Shown: piece after piece, positions 1-5,520 of the stretch
Numbering within the stretch: position 1 is the first letter of the stretch
Layout: each line of letters starts with the position of its first letter
From: Bacteroidia bacterium
GTDB taxonomy: Bacteria; Bacteroidota; Bacteroidia; Flavobacteriales; Flavobacteriaceae
DNA: 5,520 nt
Direction: 5' to 3'
Assembly (NCBI GenBank): GCA_018679315.1
Contig: JAHHLF010000081.1
Span: 1-5,520 of the forward strand
Translations under genes and position numbers: made by a program
The notes under the pieces: generated by a model
What the model was told of the DNA's origin: nothing
What the model saw: only the letters and a program-made list of their open reading frames with translations
Databases searched by the model: none

Positions 1-30
1 GTAGTTAATGGTAATTGAACTTAGATGATC

Positions 31-62
31 CAAAATTAGCCCATTTGCCTTCGCAACACAAG
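31..62 (-). promoter_or_regulatory. Weak candidate Bacteroidota-type promoter for a downstream gene
   Basis: On the minus strand TAATTTTG (38 down to 31) fits the Bacteroidota -7 box TAnnTTTG exactly. CTTG (62 down to 59), a three-of-four match to the -33 TTTG box, lies 20 bp upstream. Transcription would start near position 24 and run off the left edge toward a gene not in view. The match is short and AT-rich and could be chance. The rest of 1-129 shows no convincing gene and no terminator. Confidence 0.25.
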
Positions 63-106
63 AAGAATCGGTAAACAGCCAGATTAAAAGACCATTTAAT
101 GCCGGG

Positions 107-122
107 TGTTCCACGTGAAACA
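107..122. promoter_or_regulatory. parS: parS-like centromere site downstream of mnmG
   Basis: The sequence TGTTCCACGTGAAACA fits the parS consensus TGTTnCACGTGAAACA at every position. It is a near-perfect palindrome with one mismatched pair (C at 111 against A at 118). It is intergenic, starting 8 bp beyond the mnmG stop codon. Its centre is about 1.9 kb from the second site at 2006-2021, so mnmG is bracketed by two ParB-binding candidates. It is not followed by a T-run on either strand, so it does not look like a terminator. Confidence 0.82.
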
Positions 123-129
123 CATTGGA

Positions 130-1998
130 TTATCTTCCCATATAGACCAACAGCACACTAATATCGCTGGGGGAAACACCACTGATTCTAGAGGCTTGTG
201 AAATCGTTGCGGGTCTGATTGTGCTGAGCTTTTGTCGGGCTTCAGTCGATAAAGATTTTAGTTTATCATAGTCAAAATTATCTGGGATCTTTATCCCCTC
301 CAACCGCTGTAGTTTATCTGCGTTGTTCTTTTCTTTTGCTATATACCCGGAGTATTTTACTTGAATCTCCGCCTGCTCCATAACTTCCCTGTCCAAATCC
401 CTTTTCTCTACATAAGCCTTTACCTCAGGCAATTCCATCATATGAGCCATGGTGACTTTGGGCCTTGAAAAAACTTTCACCATTTTGTCGGCTTGTTTAA
501 CTGGAGCGGAGTTCAGTCGCTCTAAAATGGCATTTACTTGCTGTGGCTCATAGCTTGTTTTACTGAAAAAATCTATAAACTCCTTTGATTCTGCTTCTTT
601 TGCCTCCATCCGTTTCATGCGTTCATCAGAAGCCAACCCCAAGGCGTGACCTATTGGTGTCAGTCGTAAATCTGCATTGTCCTGACGCAACAGTGTTCTA
701 TACTCTGCCCTTGATGTGAACATTCTGTACGGCTCTTCGGTTCCTTTGGTAATCAAATCATCTATCAAAACTCCTATGTAAGCCTGATCTCGCCTTAAAA
801 CGAAGGGTTCTTTATCTTCTAACTTCAAATGCGCGTTAATACCAGCCATCAATCCCTGGGAAGCTGCTTCTTCATAGCCTGTTGTGCCATTAATTTGACC
901 GGCAAAATAGAGTCCCGATATGATCTTGGTCTCAAGCGTATGTTTTAATTGGGTAGGTGGGAAGTAATCGTACTCTATAGCATATCCCGGCCTGAAAAGT
1001 TTGACTTGCTCAAATCCTTTTACAGAACGCAGGGCTTTAAACTGAATATCTTCTGGTAAGGAGGTTGAAAAACCATTAACATAGACCTCAACCGTATTCC
1101 ATCCCTCAGGCTCTACAAAGATCTGATGACTGTCCTTATCCGCAAACCGATGAATTTTATCTTCAATTGAAGGGCAATACCGCGGACCGATACTTTTTAT
1201 CCTGCCGTTAAACATAGGAGAACGATCAAAACCTTCTCTCAGGAGATCGTGCACCTCAGCACTGGTGTGTGTCATATGACAATCCCGCTGCTTTTTTAAA
1301 ACCTTAGTTTCTAAATATGAAAATCTTTCAGGATTCTCATCGCCCGGTTGCGGAATCATCCCCTCATAATCCAAGGTGCGTCCATCTACTCTAGGTGGCG
1401 TACCTGTCTTCATTCTGCCTGAATCAAAACCAAGATCCGTCAACTGTTCTGTAATACCTGTGGCAGCCCGTTCGCCGGCTCTACCTCCACCAAACTGTTT
1501 ATTTCCTATATGAATCAAACCATTTAAGAAAGTGCCATTGGTCAGGATAACCGACCTGGCCATAATATCCAAGCCTAAGGATGTCCTTACCCCAGCAATC
1601 CGATCTCCTTTTACAAGAATTGAGGATACCATATCCTGGTAGAAATCTAAGTTCGCTGTTTGTTCTAACGCCAATCTCCATTCTTCAGCAAATCGCATTC
1701 TATCACTCTGCGCCCGGGGACTCCACATGGCTGGACCTTTAGATTTATTGAGCATTTTAAACTGGATGGCCGATCTATCTGTAATAATCCCGCTATATCC
1801 CCCCAAGGCATCTATTTCTCGCACAATCTGACCTTTAGCAATGCCGCCCATTGCCGGGTTACAGCTCATTTGGCCGATGGTTTGTAGGTTCATCGTAACT
1901 AATAGCGTACTAGAACCCATATTAGCTGCGGCCGCCGCCGCCTCCGCGCCCGCATGGCCACCTCCAACTACTATGACATCGTATTCCTTGGCAAACAT
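130..1998 (-). CDS. mnmG: tRNA uridine-5-carboxymethylaminomethyl(34) synthesis enzyme MnmG (GidA)
   Basis: This is a complete 622-residue MnmG, the usual length for the long form of the family. MnmG works in the cytoplasm with the GTPase MnmE (not in this window). Using FAD, NADH and a methylene-tetrahydrofolate carbon, the pair adds the carboxymethylaminomethyl group to wobble uridine 34 of certain tRNAs. The N-terminus has a Rossmann FAD-binding loop (VGGGHAGAEAA, residues 11-21). Both family signatures are present: GPRYCPSIEDKIHRF (271-285) and the segment beginning AGQINGTTGYEE (from 366). The two conserved cysteines are Cys46 in MSCNPAMGG and Cys275 in RYCPS. The C-terminal helical region (about 550-622), which in the family contacts MnmE and tRNA, is intact and ends in YMGR. 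The ATG at 1998 sits directly before the FAD-binding strand and 3 bp after the ybeY stop, with no clear Shine-Dalgarno sequence. It is probably cotranscribed with ybeY. No frameshift or missing key residue is seen. Confidence 0.98.
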   Translation of the reverse strand: MFAKEYDVIVVGGGHAGAEAAAAAANMGSSTLLVTMNLQTIGQMSCNPAMGGIAKGQIVREIDALGGYSGIITDRSAIQFKMLNKSKGPAMWSPRAQSDRMRFAEEWRLALEQTANLDFYQDMVSSILVKGDRIAGVRTSLGLDIMARSVILTNGTFLNGLIHIGNKQFGGGRAGERAATGITEQLTDLGFDSGRMKTGTPPRVDGRTLDYEGMIPQPGDENPERFSYLETKVLKKQRDCHMTHTSAEVHDLLREGFDRSPMFNGRIKSIGPRYCPSIEDKIHRFADKDSHQIFVEPEGWNTVEVYVNGFSTSLPEDIQFKALRSVKGFEQVKLFRPGYAIEYDYFPPTQLKHTLETKIISGLYFAGQINGTTGYEEAASQGLMAGINAHLKLEDKEPFVLRRDQAYIGVLIDDLITKGTEEPYRMFTSRAEYRTLLRQDNADLRLTPIGHALGLASDERMKRMEAKEAESKEFIDFFSKTSYEPQQVNAILERLNSAPVKQADKMVKVFSRPKVTMAHMMELPEVKAYVEKRDLDREVMEQAEIQVKYSGYIAKEKNNADKLQRLEGIKIPDNFDYDKLKSLSTEARQKLSTIRPATISQASRISGVSPSDISVLLVYMGR

Positions 1999-2001
1999 AT
2001 C

Positions 2002-2421
2002 CTATTGTTCCACGTGGAACATTTTTAAATAATAATCTTCTCTCTCCCGCATAATTCTCCGGTCCTCTTCACTATCATCCTTATAACCCATCATGTGCAA
2101 TAGACCGTGGATCATTACTCTTCTTAGCTCCTCCCCCTTTTCAACCTCGTGGGTTGCTGCATTTTCTTCTACGCGCTCCTGAGATATAAATATGTCCCCA
2201 CTAAGCCTCTGGTTCTCAGAGCGGTCAAAAGTAAGGATATCTGTATAATAATCATGCCTTAAAAACTTCTTATTCAAAGCAAGAACTTCTTCATCTGTGG
2301 TTAGTATATAAGCTATTTCGTTAATAATCTGACCTTCTTCCAGTACAGCCCTCTTCAGCCATAGAAGATGTTTGTCCTCATCTAACACTAGATCAGCTTC
2401 CTGATAATTAAAACTAATCAT
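2002..2421 (-). CDS. ybeY: Endoribonuclease YbeY, rRNA maturation factor
   Basis: This 139-residue protein belongs to the UPF0054/YbeY family of metal-dependent single-strand endoribonucleases, which act in 16S rRNA 3'-end maturation and ribosome quality control. Visible motifs are Arg55 followed by DYYTDILTF (57-65, the family TDVLSF-type motif), GDIFIS (75-80), and the metal site HGLLHMMGYKD (105-115). The canonical site is H-x3-H-x5-H. Here His105 and His109 are kept but the third position is Asp115. I recall the same change in other Bacteroidota YbeY proteins, so I read the enzyme as functional. It is slightly shorter than E. coli YbeY (about 155 residues). Its ATG overlaps the end of the upstream DUF4175-type gene by 8 bp, which suggests translational coupling. 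Its stop is 3 bp before the mnmG start. The last six residues, MFHVEQ, are read almost entirely from a parS-like palindrome at 2006-2021. Confidence 0.95.
   Translation of the reverse strand: MISFNYQEADLVLDEDKHLLWLKRAVLEEGQIINEIAYILTTDEEVLALNKKFLRHDYYTDILTFDRSENQRLSGDIFISQERVEENAATHEVEKGEELRRVMIHGLLHMMGYKDDSEEDRRIMREREDYYLKMFHVEQ
2006..2021. promoter_or_regulatory. parS: parS-like centromere site, perfect 16-bp palindrome
   Basis: The sequence TGTTCCACGTGGAACA is a perfect inverted repeat centred between 2013 and 2014; the flanking bases do not extend the symmetry. It matches the well-known chromosomal parS class (TGTTnCACGTGAAACA and its symmetric GGAAC variant) bound by ParB (Spo0J). It lies across the 3' end of ybeY, where it encodes parts of the codons for MFHVEQ, and ends 8 bp before the mnmG start codon. 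A bound ParB clamp could affect mnmG expression, but that is inference. No parA or parB gene is in the window. Confidence 0.82.
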
Positions 2422-5400
2422 CCGACTTAAAGTATAAACGAATGAGTTCCCTGTATCGCTGTTGTAGCGGAAGCGCTTGCCTGTTAAGCAATTCGGTTTC
2501 CCTTTTGAAGTTTTCCCATTGTTCTGGTCGTGTAAGTATAGGATTTGCGTAATCCTGCTTGTTCGTTTTACTTTGTCTTTCTTGCTTCTCCCCCTGGTCT
2601 AATGCCGCATTTTCCAACTTAAGTAGCTGGTGTTCAATCATATTCATGCGTTGTATGGTGCGTTGAGTTATTCCATTCTCCAATAGATCTTCTTCAAATG
2701 ACTCCATTTGCCGCAACAACTTTTTAGCTAAATCCCGGTCGCCATTTTCTATCATATCCTCAAGCTGCTTCTCGAGTTCCTGGCGGATTCGCTGCTGTTC
2801 CTTATAGATCTCAAATAATTCGCGTAAATCCTCCTCACTTTCCTCAGAATTACCATTACTCCCTTCAGAATTCCCGTCACCTTCTTTATCTCCTTTGCCG
2901 CTATCACCTTCAGATCCCTGGCTGCCATTTTCACCATTTTCCCTGCCTTCACCTTTTTGTCCCTCCTTACCTTCCTTGCCCTCATTTCCTTTTTGATCCC
3001 CTTGGGACTGACCTTCCTGGGATTCACCCTCTTGCTGACCTTGCTTCCCCTCACCCTGCATCTTTCCCATTTTTTCTTTTAACTCCGACTGACTCTGTAT
3101 AATATCAGGCAGCTGAAAACTGTCTCCTGAGCCTTCTCCTGAGCCCATGGACATGCTTTGTTGCATATTATCAAGGATACTGGCCAGGTAGTCCGCAAGA
3201 TTATTACTGGCTGTCAGCACATACTGTTGATAGGAAGCCCCCTGGAATATTCTGTTTTCAGACACGCTTCCGAGGGTTTTATCAATATTATAATACACTT
3301 CTGTTATCTGTTCGTTGACAAACTCCGACAATTCCGCCCTGCGAAGCGAAAGCGCAAACAAGCTGTCATCTACATGTTCAAATAGTTCTTTCAATTGTTG
3401 TTGTTCGCGTACCACACCGCCAAAATCATTCAATCTTCCCTCGCTTTCACTCAATACATCCAATAATTCCTCCTGCTTGAAAGAAAACGTCACCAAATTG
3501 TCCAAGATCTGCCTGAGCATTTCCGCATCCTCAGCAATGCTGCTTCCCCCACCCATTGAAGATCCCGATTGAGACAGCGATTCACTCATTTCTTTCATTT
3601 TCCGGGCAGCTGAGCGTTGTTTTTGATCTAATTTATTTTTTTGCTCATTTGGCTTGGTTTCATCATCTGATTCCTTATTTCCCTGCTCTTTATCATACTC
3701 CTCCAAAGCTTCTTTCTGATCCTGTTTGACTGACTCAGACTTTTTCTCATCAATATTCAGATCCATGGGCTTTTTAAGGGCATCATTATCCTTCTCTAAC
3801 TCCTGAAGTTCCTGAGATATGGTGTCAAATTCCCTATTAAACCTTTCCTGTGTTTCTTTTTCAGATTTGTTTCCCTCATCTACCTGGGAAATAGCCTCCT
3901 GTTCTTCTGCCAGTTTTTCCAGGTCCTGGGCTAGCTGACTCGCTTTTTCGGTTACATAATATCTTTTGGTGAGCTCAAGTAGCTGATCCAGGCTTTTCTG
4001 ACTGTTCTGTTGGCTTTTCCCAAGTTCCTCAAGACGTTTAGCTAAATCATCCTTATTGATCTTATCAGCTACTTTTTGTAGCTCTTCAAGAAGTTTTGCA
4101 TTCTTCTGTGCCTTGAGCTCCTCCCTTTCCATGCGCTCCTGTAGCAATTTCTTCTGTGTGTCATCCAGCTCATCCTGCTCCAGATTTTGTTTCAACTCAT
4201 TGCTGAATTTTTTCATCAGCTCCTGTTGCTGTTGCTGTTTTTTCAGAAATGAGCTTACCTTGCTTTTATCGTTAAAATTTAAACTGGTCTTTTCCTTTTG
4301 TTGCTGCTGAATTTCGTCTAGTTCCTGAGTATTTTCCTTGAATTGGTCAACCGCCTTATTCATCTGCTCAATAAGATCCTGTTGTTTGTCCAGACGCTTC
4401 TCCTCAAGCGCCACTTCATCAAATATCTCCGAGGTAAACACCTGACTTTTACTTACTTTCCCGCCTCTGAACGGATCGTTATCCCTAACTTCAAAATACA
4501 GCTCATAAACCTGGGCTTTCTCCAGCTCAAGGCCTGAAGGAAAGGTGTAATAAAACTCCTGAAAATTAACGTCTGGTTCCAATAAGGCTACGCGCTGCTT
4601 TTGATCCTCTTTCCCTCGTGGATAACACACTAATTGAATGCTTTTGATCTTATAATCGTCCGTTGCCTCGCCTGAATAATAAGATATATTAGGCTGTAAG
4701 GAATCCCTTAATTGCCTGACTTTCACTCCTGGAAAACCATCCTTTATCACTTTAAACACAAATCCTAACCTCTCAAAATGAGAGATATTCTCGTTTGAAC
4801 TGGTGATCTGGTAAGGCAAAGTGGAAAAGATCATGCTACTATGGGTAAAATTCGATTCCTCTTTTTGAAAAGCCCAGGAACTGTCATTGGTAACAAGGTG
4901 CACCATGTTCGCATTTTTACCCGAAACAGACCAGGCAACCCTTGTGCCTTCAGGTATTGTTGCATTACCTGTATTTCGTAATATATCTGCCCGCTTGCCC
5001 GTATAATCCGGATAATCTAGCTGTACCGAAAAATCAGTGATCCCTGGTGTTTTTAAGGCCTTTAACTCATAGCGTCTTGATTCGACTTCATTGGCCTTAA
5101 AAAAGAAAGTGCTGGATTGCAAGGGTGGCGTAAATGTCAATTCATAAAGGCTATCGGCTTTGCTAAGTAAGATCTCTTTGTCATTAACCACGGCATAAAC
5201 ATCTTCTGGCTGAACGTCTCCAACGGTAAATACTTTTACCCGAACTGTTTCATTCTCTAATACTTCGAGCCCATCTGCAATAACTTTGAATTCAAAAGGT
5301 GCGGGGGGCTCAAAATAAGCACTATAACGCACAACTCGTTGATAGGAGCCCAAGAAGGAACTCAGGCTTCCAGAGAGCCACAGCAGCGCTACTACAACCA

Positions 5401-5520
5401 ATGGAATGGCCAAATATTTCAGGTATTTTGCGTTTTCCCGATAACGGATCACTCGTGTAAATGGAATCTGATCCATTTCAGAGGAGCGTTGCTCTATACT
5501 GGCCAGCAGCAGTTCTGATC
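2414..5520 (-). CDS. DUF4175-type membrane-anchored coiled-coil protein, 5' end outside the window
   Basis: This frame is open to the right edge, giving 1034 visible codons, so the gene is partial. It resembles the large Bacteroidota proteins annotated as DUF4175 family, whose function is unknown. Numbering from the internal Met at 5476: a basic stretch (8-20) precedes one hydrophobic membrane segment (about 21-43), which by the positive-inside rule puts the rest in the periplasm. Residues about 50-350 are rich in beta strands and probably form several sandwich domains. Residues about 353-640 are a Gln/Glu/Lys-rich coiled coil with short poly-Gln runs (390-393, 414-418). A helical part follows (about 648-775), then a Gly/Glu/Lys/Gln linker (about 806-876), a second charged helical stretch (880-960) and a C-terminal module with ELLNRQALPLQQRY (995-1008). 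The ATG at 5476 is probably not the start: 14 upstream in-frame codons read SELLLASIEQRSSE, which resembles the family's N-terminal cytoplasmic segment, and relatives carry further membrane helices before it. Its stop overlaps the ybeY start. Confidence 0.8.
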   Translation of the reverse strand, partial: SELLLASIEQRSSEMDQIPFTRVIRYRENAKYLKYLAIPLVVVALLWLSGSLSSFLGSYQRVVRYSAYFEPPAPFEFKVIADGLEVLENETVRVKVFTVGDVQPEDVYAVVNDKEILLSKADSLYELTFTPPLQSSTFFFKANEVESRRYELKALKTPGITDFSVQLDYPDYTGKRADILRNTGNATIPEGTRVAWSVSGKNANMVHLVTNDSSWAFQKEESNFTHSSMIFSTLPYQITSSNENISHFERLGFVFKVIKDGFPGVKVRQLRDSLQPNISYYSGEATDDYKIKSIQLVCYPRGKEDQKQRVALLEPDVNFQEFYYTFPSGLELEKAQVYELYFEVRDNDPFRGGKVSKSQVFTSEIFDEVALEEKRLDKQQDLIEQMNKAVDQFKENTQELDEIQQQQKEKTSLNFNDKSKVSSFLKKQQQQQELMKKFSNELKQNLEQDELDDTQKKLLQERMEREELKAQKNAKLLEELQKVADKINKDDLAKRLEELGKSQQNSQKSLDQLLELTKRYYVTEKASQLAQDLEKLAEEQEAISQVDEGNKSEKETQERFNREFDTISQELQELEKDNDALKKPMDLNIDEKKSESVKQDQKEALEEYDKEQGNKESDDETKPNEQKNKLDQKQRSAARKMKEMSESLSQSGSSMGGGSSIAEDAEMLRQILDNLVTFSFKQEELLDVLSESEGRLNDFGGVVREQQQLKELFEHVDDSLFALSLRRAELSEFVNEQITEVYYNIDKTLGSVSENRIFQGASYQQYVLTASNNLADYLASILDNMQQSMSMGSGEGSGDSFQLPDIIQSQSELKEKMGKMQGEGKQGQQEGESQEGQSQGDQKGNEGKEGKEGQKGEGRENGENGSQGSEGDSGKGDKEGDGNSEGSNGNSEESEEDLRELFEIYKEQQRIRQELEKQLEDMIENGDRDLAKKLLRQMESFEEDLLENGITQRTIQRMNMIEHQLLKLENAALDQGEKQERQSKTNKQDYANPILTRPEQWENFKRETELLNRQALPLQQRYRELIRLYFKSDD
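2849..3055 (-). repeat. Low-complexity Gly/Glu/Lys/Gln linker with collagen-like triplet periodicity, inside the DUF4175-type CDS
   Basis: Residues about 808-876 (numbered from the Met at 5476) consist almost only of G, E, K, Q, S, N and D. Between 830 and 860 glycine falls on every third position (830, 833, 836, 839, 842, 848, 851, 854, 857, 860), broken only by Arg845, so the segment has a Gly-X-Y rhythm without proline. At the DNA level it is degenerate rather than an exact tandem repeat. It joins two helical regions and is probably a flexible, highly charged spacer. Confidence 0.8.

Noticed and set aside
107..122. Palindrome as a rho-independent terminator for mnmG
   Set aside because: There is no loop and no T-run after it on the minus strand, and the base order fits parS far better.
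1136..1144. TTATCCGCA, a near-match to a DnaA box
   Set aside because: It is a single one-mismatch copy inside the conserved coding part of mnmG, with no cluster and no AT-rich unwinding region, so it does not support an origin here.
1924..1950. GC-rich GCC-repeat-like stretch
   Set aside because: It encodes the Ala-rich helix (AEAAAAAAN) after the FAD-binding loop of MnmG, as is common in this family, so no separate repeat function is needed.
2752..3054. 100-residue Arg/Lys-rich reading frame on the minus strand
   Set aside because: It is an alternate frame of the Gly/Glu/Lys linker of the DUF4175-type gene. Its basic, repetitive composition follows from the GGA/GAA/AAG-rich codons of the real gene.
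4223..4237. CAG/CAA trinucleotide run as a possible phase-variable repeat
   Set aside because: It is only five Gln codons of mixed CAG/CAA, and slippage by a trinucleotide would not shift the frame. It fits ordinary coiled-coil composition.
4056..4310. Ser/Cys/Phe-rich reading frame on the plus strand
   Set aside because: It is the antisense shadow of the Gln/Glu/Lys coiled coil; CTG/CTT/TTC-rich complements give Ser, Cys and Phe by composition alone. The other plus-strand frames (1841-2032, 3158-3385, 3315-3572, 4343-4537) are rejected likewise.
2414..5520. Coiled-coil protein as an SMC-like partner of the nearby parS sites
   Set aside because: It has no ATPase motifs, and charge around the membrane segment places the coiled coil in the periplasm, away from DNA.

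Overview
This window carries a compact, one-direction gene cluster from the chromosome of a member of the Bacteroidota. A Cytophagia or Flavobacteriia-type member is likely, but the rank is my inference. All coding is on the minus strand. In transcription order it holds (1) the 3' part of a large membrane-anchored, coiled-coil protein of the Bacteroidota DUF4175 type (2414 to beyond the right edge), (2) ybeY, an rRNA-maturation endoribonuclease (2002-2421), and (3) mnmG/gidA, the FAD-dependent tRNA wobble-uridine modification enzyme (130-1998). The phylum assignment rests on the DUF4175-type protein next to ybeY and mnmG, on a YbeY metal motif with Asp in place of the third His, on the lack of clear Shine-Dalgarno sequences, and on a TAnnTTTG-like promoter box near the left edge.

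The genes are tightly packed. The DUF4175-type gene and ybeY overlap by 8 bp, and ybeY and mnmG are 3 bp apart. They are therefore probably one operon, with the first gene translationally coupled to ybeY. YbeY and MnmG both serve translation (ribosomal RNA processing and tRNA wobble modification). The large coiled-coil protein has no known role, and its link to the other two may be conserved gene order only.

The most notable signal is not a gene. Two 16-bp sites matching the bacterial chromosomal centromere parS (ParB-binding) bracket mnmG: TGTTCCACGTGAAACA at 107-122 and the perfect palindrome TGTTCCACGTGGAACA at 2006-2021. The second lies inside the ybeY reading frame and encodes most of its last six residues (MFHVEQ). 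Two such sites about 1.9 kb apart suggest a ParB-loading region, and hence probably an origin-proximal location.

The 129 bp left of mnmG hold one parS site and a weak candidate promoter for a downstream gene outside the window. I see no terminator there. The ATG at 5476 is very unlikely to be the true start of the large gene: the frame stays open to the window edge and the extra residues look like family sequence. I see no mobile elements, CRISPR arrays, tRNA or rRNA genes, and no convincing new multi-gene system.
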